64,000 bases of DNA. It comes from Polyangium mundeleinium. GTDB taxonomy: Bacteria > Myxococcota_A > Polyangia > Polyangiales > Polyangiaceae. A model generated the notes under the pieces. The model had not been told where the DNA came from, did no database searches, and saw only the letters and a program-made list of their open reading frames with translations. The position numbers and the translations under genes were made by a program. The DNA is taken from NCBI RefSeq assembly GCF_028369105.1, contig NZ_JAQNDO010000001.1, positions 11,440,501 through 11,504,500 of the forward strand, in the 5' to 3' direction. This document shows positions 42,801-50,736 of the stretch, piece by piece; position 1 is the first letter of the stretch; each line of letters opens with the position of its first letter.

Positions 42801-44666
42801 GTGAACCCGCCCGGGACCGCCGAGGCGCCTCTGCCGCTCGCGGTCACGCACGAGCCCTTCCCGCCGGAGGCCATCTCCGCCGAGGACCCGGGGACCATGC
42901 TGATCAATTACCGGAACGAGCCCATCCCGCTGCGCATCGGGAAGCCCGGCCCGGACGGCACGCTCGTGCAAAAAGACGGCCCGGTCGGGGAGATGCACAA
43001 CGTCTTCCGCTCGGATCTGCATGGCGAGCCCTCGACGCCGATCCTCGAAGCGTACCCCGAAGACGAGGTGCAGATACGATTGATCCAAGGGGCCCACGAG
43101 GAGCAACACGTCTGGACCCTGCACGGAAACAAGTGGCTCTACGAGTTCGCCGACCCGGAGAGCGGATACATGAACAGCAATCCGATCGGGATCTCCGAGC
43201 ACCTCGAATTCGTCATGCCCGGCAATCAATGGTCGATGAGCACGGGGGCGGACCTCGTCGATTACCTTTACGCAAGCGCGCCGACGGACGACCTCTGGAA
43301 CGGGATGTGGGGGCTCATGCGCTGCTATGGGGAGCGAAAGCCCTGGCTCCGGCCGCTGCCCGGATCTACCTGGGCGGGCGTCCCCATGGGCGGCTCGTAC
43401 GACACGGATGCGCGCGTTTGCCCCGCGGGCGCGAATGTGCGCGAATACGACGTCGTCGCCATCACCGCCGCGGACAACCTGCCGGACGGACGGCTCACGT
43501 ACAATGAAGACTTCGACCTCTACGATCCGGAGGCCATCCTCTTCGTGCGCGAGGAGCACCTCTCCGATCTCCGCCATGGGCTCCGGCGCCCCGAGCCGCT
43601 CATCCTGCGCGCGGCCGCGGGGGAGTGTATTCGCGTGACCTTGCGCAACGAGCTGCCCCATGTCTTGCCCCAGACCCCGCACTGGAACTACCACCCGCCG
43701 ATCACCGACGGGTTCAATGTGAACCAGGTGCGAAAATCGACGCACGTCTCGCTGCACCCGCAGCTCGTGACCTACGACGTGGCCCTCTCCGACGGCGCGA
43801 ACGTCGGCCACAACCCTCCGCAGACCGTGGCTCCGGGAGAGAAGCGCACGTACGTCTGGTACGCCGGCGATTGGCAGGACAAGAAGCCCCGGCCCATCGA
43901 ATTCGGCGCGATCAACCTGCGCAACCTGGCGGACGTCGTGCACGGCGGGGCCCACGGCGGCGTGGGCGCGCTCGTGATCGAGCCGGAGCTCGCCACCTGG
44001 GCGACCGATCCCGGCACGGAAGCACAAGCCACCGTGACGCACCCCGGCCTCGGGGGGGCGAAATCGTTCCGCGAGCACGTCCTCCTGCTCCAGGACGACG
44101 TACCCATGCGGTCGGACGATCCTCGGTTCCGCTGCGAAAATGGGGATCTCAACTGCGGCAACGCGATCCGCAACCTCGGCGGCGAGGACGACGCCGAGGA
44201 TACGGGGCACAAGGCGTGGAACTACGCCACCGAGCCTATCTGGGCGCGCCTCGGCCTCCGCCCCGAGACCGCTTTCAACGTGTACAACGAGCTCCAGCTC
44301 GGCGACATCCACAACTCGAACGTGTTCGGCGACCCGGCCACGCCGATCCTGCAGGCGAAGGCGGGGCAAGCCTTGCGGATCCGGCAGCTCCAGCCCTCCG
44401 GGCATGCGCGGCAGCACGCCTTCACGTTGTGGGGCCACGAATGGATCGACCGCCCGTTCCTTCTCCACTCGACCGTGATCGGGCCGAACCCCGACTGGTT
44501 CGTGGTCTCCACGCAAGGCGGGGCCAGCGTCCAGACGGCGTACAACTTCTTGCCCCTTTACGGCGCCGGCGGGCAATTCGGCGTAGTCGGCGATTTCCTG
44601 TACCGCGACGAGGGCAGCTTCGGATACACGAACGGGTGCTGGGGATTCCTCCGGGTCAGCCATTGA
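39894..44666 (+). CDS. Giant multicopper oxidase (1590 aa)
   Basis: A lipoprotein (MAFVLLASGC) with several cupredoxin domains, over twice the length of ordinary laccases. Canonical copper motifs are present: HVFHLHAHQW (~447) and FHCHLYPHFAQGMW (~500, HCHx3Hx4M) form the trinuclear/T1 ligands. Further His-rich stretches are HIHLVQFD (~796), THDHLSASSHQQHG (~889), HVWTLHGNKW (~1069) and HAFTLWGHEW (~1504). This multi-domain pattern resembles manganese oxidases of the MnxG/MoxA sort, but the metal substrate cannot be read from sequence. The GTG at 39894 has GGGAG upstream. It is the last gene, preceded by two SCO chaperones. Confidence 0.85.
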   Translation: MPRLAPSLLRCMAFVLLASGCGGSGPDGPPPGAGTAGAASLAVVDPPSEPSPGPPHGGRTIVARVVALDQVYVYNRFGSFNPDGMIFALERDVVPIDDAKPIGPGNAMLAPDKRPRPLVLRVNVGDELVVHFKNLLAPTVGDISPDAEVPFHVGGDIGSDSTATRRASFHVNGLQVFDQKSLAGNVGKNAPALAAPGQTRTYRFLADREGTFLAHSGGAMTGGEGLGGQTVLGLFGAVHVEPRNAVWYRSQVTGKELAAVATYDKDPLLPPRIDYDATYPDGTPILRILDDRDGELEIVHGDLYAIITGYTHTEAGTTNSKDQGHFREMTVLFHDELKAVQAFPELDEDPSLHGVRDGFGINYGSAGLGAELLANRARLGPAADCAECKFEEFFLSSWANGDPAILVSRDEEGRALGALFPEDPSNVHHAYLGDPVRIRNLHAGPKETHVFHLHAHQWLQSPGHDDAMARDSQTIGPGAAFTYDLLFGGAGNRVLTPGDAIFHCHLYPHFAQGMWALLRVHDVFENGSPSRRLPDGEISSGTPTPAVVPIPERGMAPMPTYEPTLVVQGNKKVWRPAMPGYPFYVPADAGHRPPQPPLDMVFDGGLPRHKIDAVPDDAIVRGSGVARFDVEILEADLVLLPQNGTASEQGAMAFHAGTFPGGKPDATLYGWTGASYPTRTPLGQVARFFVNGRPPAMGAPFADPCPKNVPLRTFNFAVVEIDGLLNDAGWHDPQLRMLVLEQDLPATYAGTRPPEPLYMRVSSNDCIHAEATNLLPKVLEEDDFQVRTPTDTVGQHIHLVQFDVMSSDGGANGFNYEDGTFAAGEVEERIAAANASGGAITPKGNRVFLAPKAHPRIPKAFAAQTTVQRQWAAPILDEIGRDRTSRTVFTHDHLSASSHQQHGLYGALVIEPEGSTFRDSRTGQAFGTRKDGGPTSFRADVTRGDGTSFREFNIAFADFALAYDAYGEPVNPPGTAEAPLPLAVTHEPFPPEAISAEDPGTMLINYRNEPIPLRIGKPGPDGTLVQKDGPVGEMHNVFRSDLHGEPSTPILEAYPEDEVQIRLIQGAHEEQHVWTLHGNKWLYEFADPESGYMNSNPIGISEHLEFVMPGNQWSMSTGADLVDYLYASAPTDDLWNGMWGLMRCYGERKPWLRPLPGSTWAGVPMGGSYDTDARVCPAGANVREYDVVAITAADNLPDGRLTYNEDFDLYDPEAILFVREEHLSDLRHGLRRPEPLILRAAAGECIRVTLRNELPHVLPQTPHWNYHPPITDGFNVNQVRKSTHVSLHPQLVTYDVALSDGANVGHNPPQTVAPGEKRTYVWYAGDWQDKKPRPIEFGAINLRNLADVVHGGAHGGVGALVIEPELATWATDPGTEAQATVTHPGLGGAKSFREHVLLLQDDVPMRSDDPRFRCENGDLNCGNAIRNLGGEDDAEDTGHKAWNYATEPIWARLGLRPETAFNVYNELQLGDIHNSNVFGDPATPILQAKAGQALRIRQLQPSGHARQHAFTLWGHEWIDRPFLLHSTVIGPNPDWFVVSTQGGASVQTAYNFLPLYGAGGQFGVVGDFLYRDEGSFGYTNGCWGFLRVSH

Positions 44667-44775
44667 TAAGGACCTCCAGGATACGCTGGCCGATTTGGCC
44701 GAGGTGCCGCGCATCGTGGTGGCCTCCGCGAAATGGTTCGGCGAGCGGCCGCGCGGTGTCACGCGCCTGATACAT

Positions 44776-44813
44776 TGTCACGTTGCCATGACAGCCTTCT
44801 GTCACGGCAACGT
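44776..44813. promoter_or_regulatory. Dyad upstream of a sigma-54 promoter (candidate activator site)
   Basis: ACGTTGCCATGACAG (44780-44794) and CTGTCACGGCAACGT (44799-44813) match at 14 of 15 positions around four bases; the outer bases TGTC extend the left arm. Its centre is about 130 bp before the predicted sigma-54 start at 44926, a normal distance for an enhancer-binding site. It could instead be a weak hairpin terminator of the oxidase operon (114 bp after the stop), but no T-run follows. Confidence 0.5.
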
Positions 44814-44899
44814 ACCAGTCCTCTCGGAGAGGCGTGGGATCCTCGTCTGGCGCGTACGCGCCGTCGGCACCGAGGTCTCTGTCCGCAACGTACGGGCGT

Positions 44900-44915
44900 C
44901 GGCACGTGGCTTGCT
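44900..44915 (+). promoter_or_regulatory. Sigma-54 promoter for the secreted serine-hydrolase-like gene
   Basis: CGGCACGTGGCTTGCT fits the consensus TGGCACG-N4-TTGC in every position but the first, with exact spacing (GG 44901-44902, GC 44913-44914). Predicted start about 44926, leaving a 42-nt leader with a strong ribosome site before the ATG at 44968. Confidence 0.72.
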
Positions 44916-44967
44916 GGAAGTCGCGTAGGCACATCACGTCCTATCCGCTCCTCTGGAGGACAATTCA

Positions 44968-47883
44968 ATGAACCGGACGCGCAAGCTGAATGCTGCAACG
45001 GTTGGGCTATTTCTACTGCCCGGCGTCATGACATGGTCATGCTCGCAGGGACCGCAGCCAGGACTCGAATCGATTTCACCGGCCGAGAACGTCGCTTCGG
45101 CGCAGCAGGCCGCGGTTATCCCCTCCATCTTCTCGGACAACTACGATGACCTGGGCTACTTGTTGTCGTCGACGCATTGTGGGACGCGATTCTCGAAGCG
45201 CACGGACCGGGAGCACGAGGCGGGGTGCATCGCGGCCGTCGTTCATGGAACCCGGATCATCGCCATTGGCGCGTCAGGGCTCGCGTACAAGAACCGCTCG
45301 TTCTGGAATGCGCCCAACGCGACCAAGGACATGGAAATCAACGACGCTTTTCAGTTGGGCTCCATCTCCAAGGTCTACACCATCCTTGCGCTGTCGAAGC
45401 TCATCGAGTCGGCCCCGACGCTCAACGGCCACACGCTCACGTGGGAGTCGACCCTCGCCGACGCGATGCCGTGGGTGAACCTCAACACGCCGGAATGGAA
45501 CTTCCGGAAGCTGAAGAAGCTCAAGCACCTGGCCTCGCACCGAGCAGGATACTGCAAAGAGCCGAGTTTGGCGGACGCTGGGTATTGCTCGACGAGAGGA
45601 GAGGCATGTACAGCGGCGAACGAGGCGACCGTTTGTGACAGCGGAACGTGCCGCGCCGACGGCACGTGCAGCCAGAAGATTTGCGACGCGGATGCCGACT
45701 GCAACGTGGGCGGGGACTGTGTGACCCCCCAAAAAGGAAAGGCATACCCCGCGCCCACGGCGGCCTACTGGAAGGCGCGCACGCCTGCGCAGATGCGGCA
45801 AGAGCTCTCGTTGTTCTACAACGACAGCACAAGCGGTGTCCCCAACTGCCCGATTCCCATCACCGTCGACTACAACGACGGGGACGAAAACGATGACGGC
45901 GTTTACTCGAACACCTCCATCTTCATGGCCGCGGCGGTCATCGACTACTGGTCGCAGGTCGGCCTGGAGACCTACATCCAAACCGCACAACCCTGGGGGC
46001 CGAGCGTGTCCAACACCTTCCTTGGATACCCGGCGAGCCTGGACCGAGATTCGACGATGTTCACCGGAACGGCGGCGGAAAAGGCGAATTGGGTTGGCAA
46101 TCTGTTCCGGGAGACGCACTCGGTCCTCGTATCGAAGAACTACGCCATCGAGAACGGCTACAGCGTACCGGACGCCAACGCCTGGACATCCGGCCGCTGG
46201 GTCCCGCCTGCGCCGCAGGGATCTTATTCCGTCACCGCCGACGATGCAGCGAGGTTCTTGATTCGCATGAACCGCGACCTTTCGCCGGAAATCAAGAGGA
46301 TGACGAGGGACCCGTCTTTCTTCTCGAGCACGGGTCGAAACTTGGCGCTGAGCCGATCGAACTCGACCGACCTGAACTTCGTCGAGAACCGGACCTTCCT
46401 GAGCCATCGAGGCGTGCTGTACGGGAGTACATGGTATCAGTTCGTGCCCGAGGCGGATATCGCCTACATCGCCTTCGTGCACAACACGGGCAAGGATACC
46501 GGCGCCGTCGGCAAGGTCATCGCCGATCTCAAGCGGGCCTACCCGTACAAGAACAACCTCGGGACATGCGATGGCCTGGCGGCATGTCAGATCAACGAGG
46601 ATTGCGACAGCGGTTTCTGCGACAACGGTACGTGTTACGAGCAGCGGTGTGACGGGGACGAAGACTGTCCGGTCTCCCTCTCGTGCGTGGTCGACACCGA
46701 GCTCGCGGTGTCCCACGGGTGCACGGACACCAATGGTGGCGGCGTCAAGAATGTGCAGCGGTTCTATACGAACCCGAACCAGGCGCTGAGCGGCACGAAG
46801 ATGTTCGGCTGCTCCGGCGAGGTGACCTGGCAAAATCGCGCGAGCCTCTGTGCGCCTGGGTTCCACGTTTGCGACGCAAGCGAATACGTGAACCTGAATA
46901 CGGACAACGAGCGCCCCCTCTACAACTACTGGACGGACGATGCCCTCGGATATCGCGGAGCAGCCGCGGGCGGAATGCCGCCGTCCGGCAATTGTACGGT
47001 TGGCACGGGCACGGCCTACATTCCGTGCCCGACCGGCAAAGGGCCGATGCGCGTCACGACGGACAACACGACCGACGCGCTCGGCAGACAGGTGGACATC
47101 ATTCAATGTGGGCTCGACGGGAGCGTACAGAACAAGTGGTTCGGAGGCTGCGGCACGGCCACGACCAACAGGGCGGGCACCCTCTGCTGCGGCGACATGG
47201 CTTATGTGCCGCCGACGCCGGAGCCTTCTCCGCCTGGGCCGCCGGACGACTGCCCGTCCGAGGGCTGTGGCACCGTCGAGGGCGGGTTGTGCGCGACCGT
47301 CGACCAGGGGCCGCCCCTCGACCAGATGGATGAGTATTGGCATCCGGACGGCAATTTTGCGCAGAACAAATATTGCCTGGACGACTATCCCGATACGGGC
47401 ATCGAGCGCGTGTGCGTCGCGTATGGCACCAATCCCAACGAACACGTCGGCATTTGCCGCACGTGCACGAACGAGACGAAGTGGCCCGGCTGCGAGTGCG
47501 ATCCGAACCACGTGGATTCGTGCGGCGCGCAAAGCCCCGAGCTCATGTGCATCCCGACGACGGGCTACAACAGCAACGGGCTAGGTACGTACTCGTCGGG
47601 GAAGTGCGTCCTGGTGAGCGAGCCTTTGCCTTCGTGGGATTGCCAGGCTGACTGTACGATGATTTACGGCAACACGGGCGCCTGCTATCACCGCGAAGAA
47701 GGTGGCCTGTACGCGATGTGCCTCGACGCGCTCGACGGCCCCGACGGCATCACATGCGCGACGATGGGGACGGTTTGGAACGGCACGCAGTGCGTGAACG
47801 AGTGCGCATCCACCGCTCAATGCCACCTGAGGGGGTATCCGAGCGAGTTCGTTTGCAACGCAGAAGGCCGCTGCGTTCTGTAA
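44968..47883 (+). CDS. Secreted serine-hydrolase (beta-lactamase/DD-peptidase-like) with Cys-rich inserts
   Basis: A 971-aa exported protein, probably lipidated at C25 (MTWSC). The penicillin-binding fold is suggested by SxxK in QLGSISKVYT (S132-K135), a Tyr-Ser-Asn in GVYSNTS (~312) and a C-terminal SHRGV (~479). Cys-rich repeats interrupt and follow the domain (CTAANEATVCDSGTCRADGTC, CDGLAACQINEDCDSGFCDN, then several more), as in myxobacterial surface proteins. It starts at a clear GGAGGA ribosome site. Class C beta-lactamases act on cell wall or esters; the real substrate is open. Expected to be under sigma-54 control. Confidence 0.72.
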   Translation: MNRTRKLNAATVGLFLLPGVMTWSCSQGPQPGLESISPAENVASAQQAAVIPSIFSDNYDDLGYLLSSTHCGTRFSKRTDREHEAGCIAAVVHGTRIIAIGASGLAYKNRSFWNAPNATKDMEINDAFQLGSISKVYTILALSKLIESAPTLNGHTLTWESTLADAMPWVNLNTPEWNFRKLKKLKHLASHRAGYCKEPSLADAGYCSTRGEACTAANEATVCDSGTCRADGTCSQKICDADADCNVGGDCVTPQKGKAYPAPTAAYWKARTPAQMRQELSLFYNDSTSGVPNCPIPITVDYNDGDENDDGVYSNTSIFMAAAVIDYWSQVGLETYIQTAQPWGPSVSNTFLGYPASLDRDSTMFTGTAAEKANWVGNLFRETHSVLVSKNYAIENGYSVPDANAWTSGRWVPPAPQGSYSVTADDAARFLIRMNRDLSPEIKRMTRDPSFFSSTGRNLALSRSNSTDLNFVENRTFLSHRGVLYGSTWYQFVPEADIAYIAFVHNTGKDTGAVGKVIADLKRAYPYKNNLGTCDGLAACQINEDCDSGFCDNGTCYEQRCDGDEDCPVSLSCVVDTELAVSHGCTDTNGGGVKNVQRFYTNPNQALSGTKMFGCSGEVTWQNRASLCAPGFHVCDASEYVNLNTDNERPLYNYWTDDALGYRGAAAGGMPPSGNCTVGTGTAYIPCPTGKGPMRVTTDNTTDALGRQVDIIQCGLDGSVQNKWFGGCGTATTNRAGTLCCGDMAYVPPTPEPSPPGPPDDCPSEGCGTVEGGLCATVDQGPPLDQMDEYWHPDGNFAQNKYCLDDYPDTGIERVCVAYGTNPNEHVGICRTCTNETKWPGCECDPNHVDSCGAQSPELMCIPTTGYNSNGLGTYSSGKCVLVSEPLPSWDCQADCTMIYGNTGACYHREEGGLYAMCLDALDGPDGITCATMGTVWNGTQCVNECASTAQCHLRGYPSEFVCNAEGRCVL

Positions 47884-48057
47884 GAGCACGGTGACGGAGT
47901 CGCCGGTGGCAGCAGGCCGAAATCGAAGCCCGCAAGGTCGATAGCGTTCCCCAGCCCTTGCTCGCGAAAGAACTCGGGGGAGAACCAAGAAGGGCCGGGC
48001 GCGAAACGACTCCCGCCCGGCCACCCTCCACGGCCCCCTGCCTCCCTCACGGCCTGC

Positions 48058-48129
48058 GCATGGGTCTCATCGCCGGCCATTGCGCTGAGGCGCTACCTCA
48101 GCGCAGCACCTGCGCGATGAGACCCATGC
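48058..48129. repeat. Nested perfect inverted repeat
   Basis: Outer arms GCATGGGTCTCATCGC (48058-48073) and GCGATGAGACCCATGC (48114-48129) are perfect over 16 bp. Between them TGCGCTGAGG (48081-48090) and CCTCAGCGCA (48096-48105) form a second perfect 10-bp hairpin. It lies between convergent units, so a bidirectional terminator is possible, yet no T-run follows; it could be a REP- or MITE-like element. Confidence 0.7.
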
Positions 48130-48141
48130 AAAGACCATCGC

Positions 48142-48676
48142 TCACTCGGCCGGAACCCCCACCCCTTCCGCCCCCTTCCCCCGCGCAGCATCCTTCGTCG
48201 AAGCGCCACGGCGGTTCTTCGACCGCCGACCCTTCCACGCCGCGAGCGGCGCGAGCAGCCTCTCCGCGAGCGCCGCCGTCGCGGGGTCGTTTTCCCGCAT
48301 GTGCGCCGCGACGCGCAGCACGTAGCTCCGCAGGGCATCGATTGCCTCGCCCTGGGCCTTGCCCAAGCTGTGCGGATCGGACGCGGGCCGGGGCTTCGAG
48401 GATCCGGCGGCCGGTCTGCGGAGCGGCGATCTCTCCGCTCACGCCGCCGACTTCATCGAGCACCGCCTGTTTCCCCAAGCGGCGCGGTTGTTTCGTGCCC
48501 TTCTGCTCGGCTTGCTCCCTCAACCTCTGTCGGACATCCCGAGGAAGCCTTTCCTTTAGGCTCTCGCGAACATAGCCTCGGACGAGCATATCGAGTTCGA
48601 CAGCCTCCACTTTGAGCTGCGTCTTGAGCTCTGCCGGCAGGTCGACCTTCGGAGCGCGGTCACCACCACCCTGTTT
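48142..48676 (-). pseudogene. Frameshifted gene with an RHH-like N-terminus
   Basis: Two frames give one plausible protein. The first reads KVDLPAELKTQLKVEAVELD, LVRGYVRESLKERLPRDVRQ and LDEVGGVSGEI, resembling a ribbon-helix-helix-type DNA-binding start. The second, entered near 48390-48430, reads SKPRPASDPHSLGKAQGEAI then LRVAAHMRENDPATAALAER and ends at 48142. No start codon joins the first frame. So the gene is both start-less and frameshifted; sequencing error cannot be excluded for the frameshift alone. Confidence 0.5.
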
Positions 48677-48790
48677 GGATTCCGGCCGTCCGCGCAGGGA
48701 TCCGGGGCGGAGCGCGGTCGACCCGCGGCGAGCGAGGGGCGGCAGGTGTCCCCGCCGTGCGGCCAAAACTCGCGCGGACAGGTCGAACCG

Positions 48791-50668
48791 ATGATCTATC
48801 GAGAGATACAACGAACACCCAGCTCCGATGGCCTCCTCGGATTGACACGCCTGCTCCACAAGACACACGCGGAACGGGCGGCAACGGGATCACAGACCGT
48901 GATAGGGTGGCAGCTCCGTATGTCGCGCCATGATTTGCTCCCCGCGCTGCTCGGCCGGTTGATGGCAGCAGCTTGCTTCGAGGACGCCGCGACGGCTGCG
49001 CTCGAGGCGATCCTCGCTTGCGCGGAGGAGGCGATCGCCAAGAGCCGCTTCGCGACGAGCGCACGTCTGCTCCGCGCCGTGGTGCACCTCCGGCCGAGCG
49101 ATGGATACCAGCGCCTCTTCGGCATCGAGCACCGCACCCGCGCGCAGGTCGAGGGCACGGGCTACCTCACCTCCGCCAACGTCTGGCGGTGGGTCGCCGA
49201 GCATCGCTGCGCGGTCTCGATCGACGTGCAGCTCGGCGGCCTTCACGCGTGGCTGCCCGATGGGTCGGTCGTGCGACACGAGCCCCAGGAAGCGGCCGGC
49301 GTGCCGGGTTACGAGACGCGCCAGCGCATGCTCGGCCGCGACGCCACGCACGTGCACGTCGTCCCGCTGCGCACGCCCGGCGGCGGCGTGGGAGGCATGA
49401 TCGCGCTCGAAGCGCACGCCAAGGCCGCGATCGGGCGCGAGTTTGTGTGGGGCGACTGCGAGGAGCAGCTCGAGCTCGTCGCCAGCGCGGCGGCGCCTTA
49501 CCTCGGTGCCCTGCCACCGCGCCCGGTCCAGGGCGCGCAGACAGACGCGCTTTTGCCGGTCGTCGGACGGGCGACGGCAGGGCTCATCGAGGTCCTGCGC
49601 GTCTTCGCCCAACAAGAGGAGACCGTGCTCGTCAGCGGCCCGACCGGCACGGGAAAATCCCGGCTCGCGCGCTGGTGTCACGAGCAATCGCAGCGCAAGG
49701 GCAAGCCCTTCGAGACGCTCGATCTGCTCAGCGTGCCCGAGGAACTGCAGATGGCCGAGCTCTTCGGCTGGAAGCGCGGTGCGTTTACCGGCGCCACGAA
49801 GGATTCGGCAGGCGCAATCGCGCGCGCATCGCAGGGCACACTCTTCATCGACGAGATCGACAAGCTCTCGCTCAAGGCCCAGGCGGGCATGCTGCGGGTG
49901 CTCGAGGAGCGGCGCTACAGGCCCCTCGGCGACGAGGGCGCCGAGCAGCGCGCGGACGTGCGGTTCGTCGTCGGCACCAACGCGGACCTTCGCGCGCAGG
50001 TCCGCGCCGGCAAGTTCCGCGAGGACCTCTACTACCGCATCAATGTCCTTCCCGTGCGCCTATCGGCGCTCGCCGAGCGGCTCGACGAGCTGCCCTTGTG
50101 GGCCGAATACATGCTCGGCCGGAGGCACGAAGAGTCGGGCGGCGGCGCGGTGCGACTGGCGCGCGAGGCCATCGAGCTGCTGACGAGCGTGCCCTGGCCG
50201 GGCAACCTGCGGCAGCTCGACAACATCATTCGCAGAGCATACGCCATTTCGCTCTCGGATCGTGGCGGCGTGGGCAATGAGCTCGTGCTCGCGCGGCGGC
50301 ACGTGGAGCGGGCGCTCGCCTACGACGCCTCACCCGAGACGGGCGCGTTCGTCGAGCAGCTCTGGCGCGCGGCGAGCGCCTTCGTGCAGGAGGCCGAGCG
50401 GCGCGGGCCGAGCGCGGGCCCGCTCTCGCTCGATATGGCCGATGCCTTCCGGGGGCTGGTGCTCGTCGCCGCGGTGCAGCGGCGAGGTCGTGACGATGCC
50501 TTCGTGCTGCTCGGCCAGCAGCAGCTCCTCAAGAACAGAAACCACCACCGCGCGCTGAAGAGGGAGCTCGAGCGCGTGCGCGAGCTTTTGCGCGTGGTGG
50601 GCGGCGATGTCGATCCGGCGCTCGTTGCGGCACTAGATGCCGCCGAAGAATCCGGCGAAGGGCGTTGA
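48791..50668 (+). CDS. Sigma-54 enhancer-binding protein (AAA+ activator)
   Basis: A 625-aa activator. Residues 1-250 form a GAF-like sensor (RATAGLIEVLR precedes the AAA domain). The AAA+ domain has Walker A GPTGTGKS (283-290), the sigma-54-contacting loop GAFTGA (330-335), Walker B LFIDEIDK and FREDLYYRINVLPVRL. The C-terminal region lacks a classical Fis helix-turn-helix and instead has basic helices (HHRALKRELERVRELL), so DNA binding may be weak or unusual. ATG at 48791. A sigma-54 promoter lies 4 kb away at 44900, so it is a natural candidate partner. No receiver domain, so it is not a simple response regulator. Confidence 0.9.
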   Translation: MIYREIQRTPSSDGLLGLTRLLHKTHAERAATGSQTVIGWQLRMSRHDLLPALLGRLMAAACFEDAATAALEAILACAEEAIAKSRFATSARLLRAVVHLRPSDGYQRLFGIEHRTRAQVEGTGYLTSANVWRWVAEHRCAVSIDVQLGGLHAWLPDGSVVRHEPQEAAGVPGYETRQRMLGRDATHVHVVPLRTPGGGVGGMIALEAHAKAAIGREFVWGDCEEQLELVASAAAPYLGALPPRPVQGAQTDALLPVVGRATAGLIEVLRVFAQQEETVLVSGPTGTGKSRLARWCHEQSQRKGKPFETLDLLSVPEELQMAELFGWKRGAFTGATKDSAGAIARASQGTLFIDEIDKLSLKAQAGMLRVLEERRYRPLGDEGAEQRADVRFVVGTNADLRAQVRAGKFREDLYYRINVLPVRLSALAERLDELPLWAEYMLGRRHEESGGGAVRLAREAIELLTSVPWPGNLRQLDNIIRRAYAISLSDRGGVGNELVLARRHVERALAYDASPETGAFVEQLWRAASAFVQEAERRGPSAGPLSLDMADAFRGLVLVAAVQRRGRDDAFVLLGQQQLLKNRNHHRALKRELERVRELLRVVGGDVDPALVAALDAAEESGEGR

Positions 50669-50736
50669 GGCGTCGCGTATCGAGCGGCCGCGGCTCCTTG
50701 CAGAGAATCCATGTTCAATTGCGGCTGGAGGACTCG

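Noticed and set aside
44656-44937. 93-aa - strand open frame after the oxidase
   Set aside because: It covers the dyad and the sigma-54 promoter, has no ribosome site, and part of its protein-like look (CHGNVT) comes from the dyad sequence itself.
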